Positions 12,044 through 21,095 of a stretch of DNA of 64,000 nt are shown one piece after another. Each line of letters starts with the position of its first letter. The first letter of the stretch is position 1. The position numbers were made by a program, and so were the translations under genes. Source of the DNA: Nitrincola alkalilacustris (GTDB taxonomy: Bacteria > Pseudomonadota > Gammaproteobacteria > Pseudomonadales > Balneatricaceae); NCBI RefSeq assembly GCF_008973755.1, contig NZ_WBOM01000007.1, positions 124,001-188,000 of the forward strand. The letters run 5' to 3'. Under the pieces are notes generated by a model. It ran no database searches. It was not told the DNA's origin and saw only the letters and a list, made by a program, of their open reading frames with translations.

Positions 12044-14416
12044 ATGCCTGAACATGTTTCACTGAGCGCCGAGCAACTATACAAGCGTTGCGATCATCAG
12101 GATCTGCCTTTCCTGACAACTGAAACACTGGAGCCCTTCAACGGCTTCTTTGGCCAGGAGCGTGCGGTTGAGGCTATGAGCTTCGGCGTAGGCATGCAGC
12201 GTCCAGGCTATAATATGTTTGTTATGGGGAACCCCCATACCGGGCGCTTCTCCTTCTCCATGGAAAGCCTCAAAAGCGGGGCGAAGAAAGAAGCTAAACC
12301 CAGCGACTGGTGCTATCTGAACAACCTGTCAGACTCGCGATATCCCGTCGTACTTGAGCTGCCCTCCGGCAAGGCGGGGCCGCTCAAGCGTGATATCGGT
12401 GGGTTGCTTGAAAGCATCATGACGGAGCTGCCAGCCGCATTTGAAAGCCCTGGTTATCAGCGCATGAACAGCCGTATCGAGCGTGATTTCAACCGCCGTT
12501 ATGACCAGGCGATTGATCAGGTTGAGCGCAAGGCGCGTGAATGCAGTATTGCCGTGTACCGCGATGCCGGCACGATTGGGTTCACACCGGTTGCAGCGGG
12601 TCAGGCGATGGATGAAGCGGTGTTCTCACAGCTGCCTGAAGAGGAGCGTGATGCGTTCCAGAAGAACATCTCAATGCTGGAAGAGCAGTTGAATGAGGCG
12701 CTGGCCGAGTTGCCGAAGTGGCGCCGTGAAGCGGCTCAGCAGATGAAAGCGCTGGATCGTGAAACCGCACAGCGTGCGCTGGCGCCACTGTTCAATGCAT
12801 TGCGCGAGCGCTATATCAATCTGCCCAGCGTGGTCAGTTACCTGGCACATATAGAGCGTGATCTGATCAAGAATGCTGCAGAGATAGTGAATGACGACAG
12901 GCCGCTGGAAAGCAAGAGTGACCAGCAGCGCAGCAATTATCTGGAAGAGAACTACGGCATCAATTTGTTGGTGGATAACCATAAAACCAAGGGTGCCCCG
13001 GTGGTCTATGAGGCACATCCCAGTTATGAAAATCTATTTGGCAAGATAGAGTATCTCAGCGAAATGGGCTCGCTGCAGACCAACTATACGCTGATTCGCC
13101 CGGGTGCCCTGCATCGCGCCAACGGCGGTTATCTGGTGATGGAGGCCGAAAAACTGCTTGAGCAGCCTTTCGTTTACAACGCTCTGAAGCGTGCCCTCAA
13201 GGCTCACGAGATACGTATTGAAAACCCGGTCAATGAATATACCGGCATCAGTACCATCTCGCTTAATCCGCAGCCGGTAAAGCTGAAGGTCAAGGTGGTG
13301 CTGGTAGGTGAACGGGATACCTATTATCTGCTGCAGGAGCTGGATCACGACTTCGAAAAGATGTTCCGAGTCGTGGTGGACTTTGATGAGGATGTGAGCA
13401 GAGAGCCATCTTCTATCCGAAACTATGCCCGTCTGATGAAAACCCTTTCCGTTGAAGAGGGGTTGGCAGCACTCAAGCGCGAAGCGGTTGCTCGCCTTGT
13501 AGAGCACAGCTCACGCATGGCTGAGGATCAGGAGCTGCTGTCTGCCCACATAGGTGAGCTGGTGGATCTGCTGTGTGAAGCGGACTACCATCGCCGGCAG
13601 CGAGGGGAAACGCTGATCACCGCGGATCATGTCGAGCGCGCGCTGCAGGCAAAGGAAAAGCGCACGGGACGCCTGGCGCAGAAAATTCTGGATGGCATAC
13701 TCAACCGCACAGTGCTCATTGATACCGAGGGTGAGGCCGTTGGTCGCTCAAATGGTCTTACGGTGTTGCAGGTCGGGGATGTCGCTTTTGGTACACCGGC
13801 CAGGATCACAGCCACGGTGAATCCGGGTAATCGCGGAATAGTGGATATCGAGCGTGAGGTGACTCTGGGACAGCCGATCCACTCCAAAGGCGTTCTGATC
13901 CTGACCGGCTATCTCGGGCATAAGTATGCGCGGGACTTCCCGCTTACCCTGTCGGCCAGTATTGCGCTGGAGCAATCCTATGGTTATATCGATGGCGACA
14001 GTGCCTCGCTGGCGGAGGTCTGTACGTTGGTATCAGCACTGACCGGTATCCCGATCAGTCAGCAATACGCGATCACCGGGTCAATCAACCAGTATGGTGA
14101 GGTGCAGGCGATCGGAGGCGTGAATGAAAAGATAGAAGGCTTCTTCAAACTCTGTAAAACACGCGGTCTGAGTGGGTCTCAGGGGGTTGTGATTCCGCGG
14201 GCCAATGTGCGTAACCTGATGCTCAAGCGTGAAGTGGTTGATGCGGTCAGCAATGGTCAGTTCAAGGTCTATGCAGTCAGTACGGTGGATGAGTGTATGG
14301 AGATCCTGATGGGGCGCAACGCTGGAGCGCTGAAGGCGGATGGCCACTTCACTCAGCGCAGTATCAATGCGGAAGTGGTGAAACGTTTGCGCGAAGTTGC
14401 CAAAGCCAAACCATGA
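12044..14416 (+). CDS. Lon-like ATP-dependent protease (YcbZ/LonH type)
   Basis: Cytosolic AAA+ protease of the Lon superfamily, 790 residues. The C-terminal third is a Lon proteolytic domain with the Ser-Lys dyad: Ser653 in DGDSAS and Lys696 in GGVNEKIEGF. The ATPase part is of the atypical kind seen in E. coli YcbZ. A P-loop-like GNPHTGRFSF occurs near residue 60, a long helical insert at about 140-290, and LIRPGALHRANGGYLVMEAEKL as the Walker B region. The usual N-terminal substrate domain of classical Lon is absent. It stands alone between aroE and a convergent gene. Substrates are unknown. Confidence 0.92.
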   Translation: MPEHVSLSAEQLYKRCDHQDLPFLTTETLEPFNGFFGQERAVEAMSFGVGMQRPGYNMFVMGNPHTGRFSFSMESLKSGAKKEAKPSDWCYLNNLSDSRYPVVLELPSGKAGPLKRDIGGLLESIMTELPAAFESPGYQRMNSRIERDFNRRYDQAIDQVERKARECSIAVYRDAGTIGFTPVAAGQAMDEAVFSQLPEEERDAFQKNISMLEEQLNEALAELPKWRREAAQQMKALDRETAQRALAPLFNALRERYINLPSVVSYLAHIERDLIKNAAEIVNDDRPLESKSDQQRSNYLEENYGINLLVDNHKTKGAPVVYEAHPSYENLFGKIEYLSEMGSLQTNYTLIRPGALHRANGGYLVMEAEKLLEQPFVYNALKRALKAHEIRIENPVNEYTGISTISLNPQPVKLKVKVVLVGERDTYYLLQELDHDFEKMFRVVVDFDEDVSREPSSIRNYARLMKTLSVEEGLAALKREAVARLVEHSSRMAEDQELLSAHIGELVDLLCEADYHRRQRGETLITADHVERALQAKEKRTGRLAQKILDGILNRTVLIDTEGEAVGRSNGLTVLQVGDVAFGTPARITATVNPGNRGIVDIEREVTLGQPIHSKGVLILTGYLGHKYARDFPLTLSASIALEQSYGYIDGDSASLAEVCTLVSALTGIPISQQYAITGSINQYGEVQAIGGVNEKIEGFFKLCKTRGLSGSQGVVIPRANVRNLMLKREVVDAVSNGQFKVYAVSTVDECMEILMGRNAGALKADGHFTQRSINAEVVKRLREVAKAKP

Positions 14417-14439
14417 TCAGGCTGGATAAGCCGTATGAC

Positions 14440-14457
14440 GGGCCTCTCAGGAGGCCC
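14440..14457. terminator. hairpin between convergent protease and carbonic-anhydrase-like genes
   Basis: GGGCCTC and GAGGCCC form a perfect 7-bp stem with a TCAG loop, between the stops of two convergent genes and overlapping the second stop. Neither side has a U-run, so it may act with Rho or only stabilise the 3' ends. Confidence 0.4.
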
Positions 14458-14989
14458 AGTCCTCTGCCAGATGCTTGTCCTTGAGGCGCGCATAGTTCTC
14501 TGCGGTATACACAAAAAATGAGCGCTCCTTGTCCGTCAGTTCTCGCATCTGCTTGACTGGCCTTCCTACATAGAGATACCCGCTCTTCAGCGTTTTGCCT
14601 GGCGGCACCAGACTTCCGGCACCGATAATCACCTCGTCCTCCACCACTGCACCATCCATCACCATGGCGCCCATGCCGACCAGAATACGACTGCCAAGTG
14701 TGCAGCCATGCAGCATCGCCTGATGTCCGACCGTGACATGATCACCGATAATCAGCGGAAAGCCATCCGGGTTGTAGGGCCCTGCATGTGTGATATGCAG
14801 CACCGAGCCATCCTGGATGCTGGTATACTGACCTATACGGATGCGGTGCATGTCGCCACGGATCACGACCAGCGGCCAGACTGAGCTATCATCGCCTATC
14901 TCGACATCACCCAGTACGATGGCGCTTGGGTCGATGAATACTTTTTTTCCCAGTCGAGGGGTCTGGCCCTGATACTGACGCAGCGTCAT
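14447..14989 (-). CDS. gamma-carbonic anhydrase family protein (YrdA-like)
   Basis: Left-handed beta-helix protein of 180 residues in the gamma-carbonic anhydrase/PaaY/YrdA family. Hexapeptide-repeat signature: KVFIDPSAIVLGDVEIGDDSSVWP, then the metal-site histidines in GDMHRIRIG, LHITHAG and GDHVTVGHQAMLHGC. The ATG at 14987-14989 has AGGA 8 bases upstream and matches the family start. The frame stays open upstream through a 12-bp DNA repeat, but starting there would add 43 low-complexity residues (SQTN repeats). Carbonic anhydrase activity is not assured for YrdA types. Confidence 0.92.
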   Translation of the reverse strand: MTLRQYQGQTPRLGKKVFIDPSAIVLGDVEIGDDSSVWPLVVIRGDMHRIRIGQYTSIQDGSVLHITHAGPYNPDGFPLIIGDHVTVGHQAMLHGCTLGSRILVGMGAMVMDGAVVEDEVIIGAGSLVPPGKTLKSGYLYVGRPVKQMRELTDKERSFFVYTAENYARLKDKHLAEDWAS

Positions 14990-15020
14990 ACTGATTATCC
15001 TGTAGTTTAGGTGTGACGTG

Positions 15021-15080
15021 GTTTGGCTGTTAGTTTGGCTGTTAGTTTGGCTGTTAGTTTGGCTGTTAGTTTGGCAGTTT
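15021..15080 (+). repeat. 12-bp tandem repeat upstream of the YrdA-like gene
   Basis: GTTTGGCTGTTA is repeated perfectly four times (15021-15068), followed by a degenerate fifth copy with one change (15069-15080). The array lies 31 bp upstream of the chosen start of the YrdA-like gene on the opposite strand, in its 5' leader, and about 95 bp before prlC. Because 12 is a multiple of three, copy-number change would keep the open frame in phase. Confidence 0.9.
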
Positions 15081-15175
15081 ATTTGAAAAACACACTCTCT
15101 GCCCACATTGTATAACAAAGCGCGGCCCTATCTGCAGGCCGCAGATCAGATTCCCGCATCATCGGAGGCTATATC

Positions 15176-17218
15176 ATGACCAACCCGCTGCTAGAACAGC
15201 ACCTTCTGCCAGAGTTCAGTCGTATCAAGGCAGAGCATATCGAGCCTGCGATCGATCAACTGCTGGCGCGTAATCGCAGCAGGATTGAGCAACTGACGGC
15301 GGACCCGTCTGTGCTGAGCTGGGAGACGCTGGTATTGCAACTGGATGAGTTGAATGATGAGCTCTCCAGGGCCTGGTCACCCGCTTCGCACCTGAATGCG
15401 GTGATGAATTCCGATGAGCTGCGCGAGGCTTATAATCGCTGTCTGCCTAAGCTGTCGGAGTACTGGACTGAGCTGGGGCAGAATCAGGCGCTGTTCAAGG
15501 CTTACCAGGCGCTCTCTGAAGGTGAAGGTTATCAGCGGATGTCGCCGGAGCAGCGCAAGGTTATCGATAATGCCCTGCGCGATTTCAAGCTGTCGGGCAT
15601 CAATCTGCCGGTAGAGCAGCAACAGCGCTATGCCGAGCTGAGAAAGAAACTCTCGGCACTGACCACAGGCTTCTCTGAAAACGTCCTGGATGCCACACAG
15701 GGCTGGTTCCATCACACGCAGAATGAAGCCGATCTGCAGGGGATGCCGGAGCATGCGATCGCAGCTGCCGCTCAGGCAGCCAGCACTCGGGAGCTGCAGG
15801 GCTGGGTGATCACCCTGGATTTCCCCGCCTACTACGCGGTCCTGACCTACGCGGATAATCGTGGGCTGCGTGAACAGTTGTATCGTGCCTACAGTACACG
15901 GGCGTCTGATCAGGGACCGAATGCCGGTAAATGGGACAATAGTGGTGTGATGCAAGAGATTCTTGAATTACGCCATGAACTGGCTGCCCTGCTGGGTTTC
16001 AGCAGTTATGCCGACTACTCGCTGGCGACCAAAATGGCTGAATCGCCGGAACAGGTGCTGGGTTTCCTGCGTGATCTGGCCGAGAAGAGCAAGCCGGTGG
16101 CGCAGCAGGAACTGCAAGAGCTGAGTGATTTTGCCGCAGAGCTTGATGGCACTGCTGAGCTGATGCCCTGGGATGTCAGCTACTATGCCGAAAAACTGAA
16201 GCAGCAGCGCTATGAGGTGTCGCAGCAGATGTTGCGCCCCTATTTCCCTCTGCCTAAGGTACTGGATGGCCTTATTGCGCTGGTGGATAAGCTGTTCGGT
16301 GTGCAGATTCGTGAGATGGACAGCTTCGACAGCTGGCATGACGATGTGCGCATGTTTGAGCTGAGCAGAGACGGTGAAACACTGGCTTACTGCTACCTGG
16401 ACCCCTTTGCGCGCAGTAACAAGCGTGGTGGCGCCTGGATGGATGGCTGTCGGGTGCGTCGTCGCTGTGTGGATGGCAAGCTGCAACTGCCGGTGGCTTA
16501 TCTGGTGTGTAACTTCACGCCGCCACTGAATGGCAAACCGGCGCTGCTGACCCATGACGAAGTAACCACCCTGTTTCATGAATTCGGTCATGGTCTGCAC
16601 CATATGCTGACGCGTATCGAGTATGCCGATATCAGCGGGATAAACGGTGTGGCGTGGGATGCGGTCGAATTGCCCAGTCAATTTCTGGAAAACTGGTGCT
16701 GGGAACCTGAGGGTCTGGCGTTGATGTCGGCCCATCATGAAACGGGTGAGCCACTGCCGCAGGCGCTGCTCGACAAAATGCTGGCCGCCAAGCACTTTCA
16801 GGCAGGCATGATGATGGTGCGACAGATAGAGTTTTCGTTGTTCGATTTTCGCCTGCACCATGAATTTCAGCCGGGTGTGACCGATATCCAGGCGCTGTTG
16901 AATCAGGTACGTGACGAGGTATCGGTTATCCAGCCTCCAGCCGAGAATCGCTTCCAGCACAGCTTCAGTCATATTTTTGCAGGTGGCTACGCCGCTGGCT
17001 ACTACAGCTACAAATGGGCTGAGGTACTGTCGGCAGATGCTTTCTCGCGATTTGAGGAGGAGGGTGTGCTGAACCCGACAACTGGCCGTGATTTTCGCGA
17101 AAACATTCTGGAAAAAGGCGGCTCAGCGGAGCCGATGGAGTTGTTTGTTGCCTTCAGGGGGCGGGAGCCCAGTGTTGAGCCACTGCTGCGCCATTCAGGC
17201 ATTACTGGAAGAGCATGA
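15176..17218 (+). CDS. prlC: oligopeptidase A (M3 zinc metallopeptidase)
   Basis: Cytosolic thimet-type oligopeptidase that degrades short peptides, including cleaved signal peptides. It has 680 residues, as expected. The zinc motif HEFGH is at 468-472, with the third ligand Glu in the downstream GINGVAWDAVELPSQFLENW region. The C-terminal FAGGYAAGYYSYKWAEVLSADAF segment is diagnostic of family M3. GGAGG precedes the ATG. The yheV-like gene follows 4 bp downstream. Confidence 0.97.
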   Translation: MTNPLLEQHLLPEFSRIKAEHIEPAIDQLLARNRSRIEQLTADPSVLSWETLVLQLDELNDELSRAWSPASHLNAVMNSDELREAYNRCLPKLSEYWTELGQNQALFKAYQALSEGEGYQRMSPEQRKVIDNALRDFKLSGINLPVEQQQRYAELRKKLSALTTGFSENVLDATQGWFHHTQNEADLQGMPEHAIAAAAQAASTRELQGWVITLDFPAYYAVLTYADNRGLREQLYRAYSTRASDQGPNAGKWDNSGVMQEILELRHELAALLGFSSYADYSLATKMAESPEQVLGFLRDLAEKSKPVAQQELQELSDFAAELDGTAELMPWDVSYYAEKLKQQRYEVSQQMLRPYFPLPKVLDGLIALVDKLFGVQIREMDSFDSWHDDVRMFELSRDGETLAYCYLDPFARSNKRGGAWMDGCRVRRRCVDGKLQLPVAYLVCNFTPPLNGKPALLTHDEVTTLFHEFGHGLHHMLTRIEYADISGINGVAWDAVELPSQFLENWCWEPEGLALMSAHHETGEPLPQALLDKMLAAKHFQAGMMMVRQIEFSLFDFRLHHEFQPGVTDIQALLNQVRDEVSVIQPPAENRFQHSFSHIFAGGYAAGYYSYKWAEVLSADAFSRFEEEGVLNPTTGRDFRENILEKGGSAEPMELFVAFRGREPSVEPLLRHSGITGRA

Positions 17219-17222
17219 GAAC

Positions 17223-17480
17223 ATGACAGTCACAAAACGTTTTGTTGCCGGCGCGGTCTGTCCGCGCTGTGCCGCCATGGATGCGATACGCATGTATCGG
17301 GATGAGGTTCGGGAGTACCGCGAGTGCGTAAAATGCGGCTTCGAGGACTCCCTCAGGCTGGATGGCAGGCCTGAGCCTAAAGAGGTTGAAACCCGCGTGA
17401 CACGGCCTGCCCAGCCAGTTGAGACAGAGCAGGCTCAGCCGATAAAATTTGTTATGCCAGCAAAGCGCAAGGATAAATAA
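17223..17480 (+). CDS. YheV-like putative zinc-ribbon protein
   Basis: Small protein of 85 residues. A zinc-ribbon-like Cys set (C13-x2-C16, C35-x2-C38) occupies the first half. The second half is polar and proline/glutamate-rich, ending in KRKDK. The start at 17223 follows the prlC stop by 4 bases and fits the conserved MTVTKRFVAGAVCPRC opening. The function of this family is unknown; an adjacent position to prlC is also seen in Pseudomonas. Confidence 0.85.
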   Translation: MTVTKRFVAGAVCPRCAAMDAIRMYRDEVREYRECVKCGFEDSLRLDGRPEPKEVETRVTRPAQPVETEQAQPIKFVMPAKRKDK

Positions 17481-17481
17481 C

Positions 17482-18087
17482 ATGCATCTGCCCGACTCCG
17501 TCAGCCAGCCCTGTGGCTGGGCCATGCACAGCCCGTTGGAACTTCATTACCATGATACCGAATGGGGCATGCCGCAGACGGATGATCAGGTGCTGTTTGA
17601 GTTTCTTGTGCTGGAGGCCGCGCAAGCGGGTCTGAGCTGGAATACCGTGCTGCAGAAGCGGGATGCCTACAGGGCTCATTATCGGAACTTTGACTTGCAG
17701 CAAGTCGCCGCGTTCGACGAGTCCGATATCAGTCGAATGCTGGCAGACCCCGGGTTGATCCGTCATCGCGGCAAGCTTGAGTCCTCAATTGGTACCGCCC
17801 GCATCGTACTGGATATGCAGGCTAAACATGGCAGCTTTGCGCGATGGCTCTGGCAGTTTGTTGATGGACGTCCTCTGGTCGGCAACTGGGAGCAGATGAA
17901 GGAAGTTCCGGCTGAAACCGAGCTTTCGATACAGCTATCCAAGGCTTTGAAGAAGGAGGGGGTGAAGTTCTTTGGTCCGACCATCGCATACGCATTCATG
18001 CAGGCTATCGGGTTAGTAAATGATCACGTGGTGACCTGTCCAAGGCATCAGATCTGTGTTGATGCAGGTGCTGGAATAGCGTTTTAG
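17482..18087 (+). CDS. tag: 3-methyladenine DNA glycosylase I
   Basis: Constitutive base-excision glycosylase removing 3-methyladenine. It has 201 residues in a helix-hairpin-helix fold. The zinc-snap ligands are recognisable: Cys11 (CGWA), His24 (YHDTEWG) and the C-terminal His and Cys in NDHVVTC. It starts at ATG 17482, one base after the yheV-like stop, with AAGGA upstream. About 14 extra C-terminal residues compared with E. coli. Confidence 0.95.
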   Translation: MHLPDSVSQPCGWAMHSPLELHYHDTEWGMPQTDDQVLFEFLVLEAAQAGLSWNTVLQKRDAYRAHYRNFDLQQVAAFDESDISRMLADPGLIRHRGKLESSIGTARIVLDMQAKHGSFARWLWQFVDGRPLVGNWEQMKEVPAETELSIQLSKALKKEGVKFFGPTIAYAFMQAIGLVNDHVVTCPRHQICVDAGAGIAF

Positions 18088-18115
18088 CCGTGTCGCTGTG
18101 TTACATCCACCCGCT

Positions 18116-19462
18116 TTACCACCATCTGTCGTGCTGGCATAGTCGCCAGTAAACGTATGCTCCTGTAGCACCGCGGGCAAAGAACAGTGAGCAGAACGCG
18201 AGCCAGAGGCCATGATTGCCCAGAGACTGGCTCAGCCACCAGGCAGGCAGAAAAACGGCAAATACCGAGAGCAGCATGGTGTTTTGCATCGCCTTGACCT
18301 GTGTCGTACCGATAAATATGCCATCCAGCAGAAAGCTCCACACGCCGATTAACGGCAGAGCAATCAGCCAGGGTAAGTAAGTGCTTGCTTCATATCTGAT
18401 CTGTGGTATGTCAGTGAGCATGGAGATGATCAGATTGCCGCCGCTCCAGAAAAACAGCGTCATCAGCAGCGCGCTGACCAGTGACCAGATAGCGGCCGAT
18501 GTAATCACCTGATAAAAATGCCGCCGATCCTTTTTACCCAGGCTGCGTCCGGTCAATGCCTCTATCGCGTGAGCAAACCCATCCAGCGCGTTTGAGATCA
18601 GCACCAGAAAGTTCAGCAGTACGGCATTGGCCGACAGTATATCTGTCCCCTGCCGTGCACCCTGTGCGGTGAAGAAAGCGAATGCCATCAACAGCACAAC
18701 GGTGCGTACAAACAGATAACGATTCACCTGAAACAGCGCGGCATAGTCCTTAAAGCGCAGTAACTGGCGCATCATGAACTCGCCCGAGGTTTGCAGCAGT
18801 ATGCGTCTGCAGAACCATATGCCGATCGCCAGGGAAAAATATTCGGCGCAGACGGTTCCCAGCGCTACACCATCGGCCCGCATGCCGAAGCCGAACACAA
18901 ACAGAAGATTAAGCAGAATATTGACCAGATTGGTCACTGTCAGCAGCAGCAAAGGGATGCGGGTGTTCTGATTTCCGACAAACCAGCCCAGCAGCGCAAA
19001 GTTGCATAACACGGCTGGCGCGCTCCAGGCGCGGATTTCGGCATACAGGCGAGCCTGCGAGGTGACATCCTCTGCTGCACCGGCCAGATGCAGAGCTGCC
19101 TCCGTCAGTGGGCTGCGCAGGAGAATGATCATGCCGCCGATGACTAATCCAATCACCAGCGACTGCCCCAGGTAAGTGCGTATTGCGCTGCCATCATCAC
19201 GGCCATGTGCCTGAGCCACCAGGCCGGTGGTGCCCATGCGCAGAAAACCGAAGGTCCAGTACAATATGGAAAAGAGCATGCCGCCGATAGCGATGGCGCC
19301 CAGGTAGTGAGGCTCTGGCAGGTGTCCCATTACCGCGGTATCCACCAGACCGAGCAGAGGGACCGTGATGTTCGATAGCATCATCGGCCAGGCCAGTGCC
19401 CAGACTCGTCGGTGTGTCTGCCGCTCGGGCCAGTAGGCGTATCGGGCGATCATGCCGGGCAT
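18116..19462 (-). CDS. MATE-family multidrug/Na+ antiporter (DinF-like)
   Basis: Integral membrane exporter of 448 residues with about 12 predicted helices, of the MATE superfamily, closest in pattern to DinF/NorM. Typical segments are WALAWPMMLSNITVPLLGLVDTAVMGHL near the N-terminus and LNLLFVFGFGMRADGVALGTV in the middle. The ATG at 19462 has GAGG 8 bases upstream and is only 10 bp after the znuB stop, so it appears to be the last gene of zur-znuC-znuB-MATE. Substrate is unknown. Placement in a zinc-uptake operon is unusual and may be read-through only. Confidence 0.9.
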   Translation of the reverse strand: MPGMIARYAYWPERQTHRRVWALAWPMMLSNITVPLLGLVDTAVMGHLPEPHYLGAIAIGGMLFSILYWTFGFLRMGTTGLVAQAHGRDDGSAIRTYLGQSLVIGLVIGGMIILLRSPLTEAALHLAGAAEDVTSQARLYAEIRAWSAPAVLCNFALLGWFVGNQNTRIPLLLLTVTNLVNILLNLLFVFGFGMRADGVALGTVCAEYFSLAIGIWFCRRILLQTSGEFMMRQLLRFKDYAALFQVNRYLFVRTVVLLMAFAFFTAQGARQGTDILSANAVLLNFLVLISNALDGFAHAIEALTGRSLGKKDRRHFYQVITSAAIWSLVSALLMTLFFWSGGNLIISMLTDIPQIRYEASTYLPWLIALPLIGVWSFLLDGIFIGTTQVKAMQNTMLLSVFAVFLPAWWLSQSLGNHGLWLAFCSLFFARGATGAYVYWRLCQHDRWW

Positions 19463-19472
19463 ACCGAGGGCC

Positions 19473-20267
19473 TCATGCCGCGCGTCGGCGCTGTGGCAGG
19501 CTGTAAAGCAGCAGGAACTCCATCAAGGCCACGACGACAACAGAGGGGCCGGCAGGTGTGTCAAAGGTCCAGGAAAGCCAGATGCCGCCGACTACCGCGA
19601 ACATGCCGAGCAGAGAGGCAAAAACTGCCATCTGCTCCGGCGTGCTGGATAGCCTTCGAGCCGCAGCGGCAGGAATGATCAGTAACGAGGTGATCAGCAG
19701 TATACCAACCAGTTTCATCGCCACCGCAATAACGATGGCGATCATCACCATCAGTGCCAGCCGGACGCGCGTGACAGGCACACCTTCAACCTGCGCCAGC
19801 TCCTCGTTGATTGTGATGGCGAGCAGTGAGTCCCATAAGCGCCAAAGCAGTGCCAGCACCAGTAGTCCGCCGCCATAAACCCAGTAGAGGTCCTGTGGGG
19901 AGATGGCCAGCAGATCACCGAACAGATACTCCATCAGGTCGATACGAATATTATCGAGAAAGGAGACCGCAACCAGGCCGATCGACAGCGTACTATGGGC
20001 CATGATACCGAGCAGCGTATCGGTGGCGACAAACTTCTGCCGTTGCATTGCGACGAGCATGACAGCCAGCAGAATACAGCAGACAACAACCGCCAGATTG
20101 AGGTTGATACTGAACAGGAACCCCAGGGCCACGCCCATCAGCGCTGAGTGCGCCAGCGTGTCGCCAAAGTAGGCCATACGCCGCCAGACGACAAAGGCAC
20201 CCAGAGGGCCTGCAATGGCAGCAACTCCGATACCTCCCAGCAAGGCAAATAACAGAAAATCCGGCAC
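19473..20267 (-). CDS. znuB: zinc ABC transporter permease ZnuB
   Basis: Inner-membrane permease of the high-affinity zinc importer. It has 264 residues, mostly hydrophobic. It shows the ABC-3 signature region GDTLAHSALMGVALG near the N-terminus and the cytoplasmic coupling segment NEELAQVEGVPVTRVRL. The start codon is GTG (20265-20267) with GGAG 8 bases upstream. The gap to znuC is 15 bp. Confidence 0.96.
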   Translation of the reverse strand: MPDFLLFALLGGIGVAAIAGPLGAFVVWRRMAYFGDTLAHSALMGVALGFLFSINLNLAVVVCCILLAVMLVAMQRQKFVATDTLLGIMAHSTLSIGLVAVSFLDNIRIDLMEYLFGDLLAISPQDLYWVYGGGLLVLALLWRLWDSLLAITINEELAQVEGVPVTRVRLALMVMIAIVIAVAMKLVGILLITSLLIIPAAAARRLSSTPEQMAVFASLLGMFAVVGGIWLSWTFDTPAGPSVVVVALMEFLLLYSLPQRRRAA

Positions 20268-20282
20268 TGATAATCTCCCTGA

Positions 20283-21095
20283 CTACTGGCTGACCTGATG
20301 AGGTTTGTGGTGGCTGCATGTATCCGCGTCGCCGGGTGGCTCGGGATGATCAATGATCACCTCACCATGAATATCATGATGGTGATCGTGCTGATGATTA
20401 TACAGAGCAAAGGCATCAGCCTGCGATCGCCCGAACAGCTCGATGAAGGAGGGATCGTTGCTGACCAGCTCCGGATGGCCTGAACAGCAGATGTGCTGGT
20501 TTATGCAGATCACATGATCAGTGGCCGACATGACCAGATGCAGGTCATGTGAGATCATCAGGATACCGCATTTACGCTGTTCGCGAATGCTGGAGATGAG
20601 CTTGTACAGCTCCACCTGTCCGTTTACATCCACACCCTGGACCGGCTCGTCCAGTACCAGTAGCCTGGGATTACGCAGCAAGGCTCGGGCCAGCATGACG
20701 CGCTGTGACTCACCTCCTGACAGGTCATGAAAGCTGTGCTTGAGCAGATGGACTGCTCCGACATCATCCAGGGCTCTGGACAGGGCCGCAGGGTCAGATT
20801 TGATCCCTATTCTGAGAAAACGCTCGACACTGAGCGGCATGGTGCGGTCTATCTGGAGCTTTTGCGGCATATAGCCGAGCTGCAGCCCAGGTTGTCGCCA
20901 GACTGAACCGCTGGTGGGTGCGATCAGGCCCAGCACTACTCTGACCAGGGTTGTCTTGCCTGCCCCGTTAGGGCCTATCAGGGTGGTGATGCAGTTGTCA
21001 TGCAGAGCAATGGATACTGACTTCAGCGCCTGTTGCCGCCCGAAATCGACATTAATCTGATCCAGTCGTACCAGATCCTGGTGTTGTTCATGCAT
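20283..21095 (-). CDS. znuC: zinc ABC transporter ATPase ZnuC, with His-rich tail
   Basis: ATP-binding subunit of the zinc importer. It has 270 residues. Walker A is GPNGAGKTT, the signature is LSGGESQRVMLARALL, and Walker B is LLVLDEP. The last 40 residues are His- and Asp-rich (NHQHDHHHDIHGEV, then CSHHKPH), more than in the core family, and could bind metal. The ATG at 21093-21095 overlaps the end of zur by 8 bp. Confidence 0.95.
   Translation of the reverse strand: MHEQHQDLVRLDQINVDFGRQQALKSVSIALHDNCITTLIGPNGAGKTTLVRVVLGLIAPTSGSVWRQPGLQLGYMPQKLQIDRTMPLSVERFLRIGIKSDPAALSRALDDVGAVHLLKHSFHDLSGGESQRVMLARALLRNPRLLVLDEPVQGVDVNGQVELYKLISSIREQRKCGILMISHDLHLVMSATDHVICINQHICCSGHPELVSNDPSFIELFGRSQADAFALYNHQHDHHHDIHGEVIIDHPEPPGDADTCSHHKPHQVSQ

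Noticed and set aside
15021-15080. 12-bp repeats as plasmid-type iterons or CRISPR
   Set aside because: No spacers, no replication gene nearby, and the units are simple head-to-tail copies in a housekeeping region.
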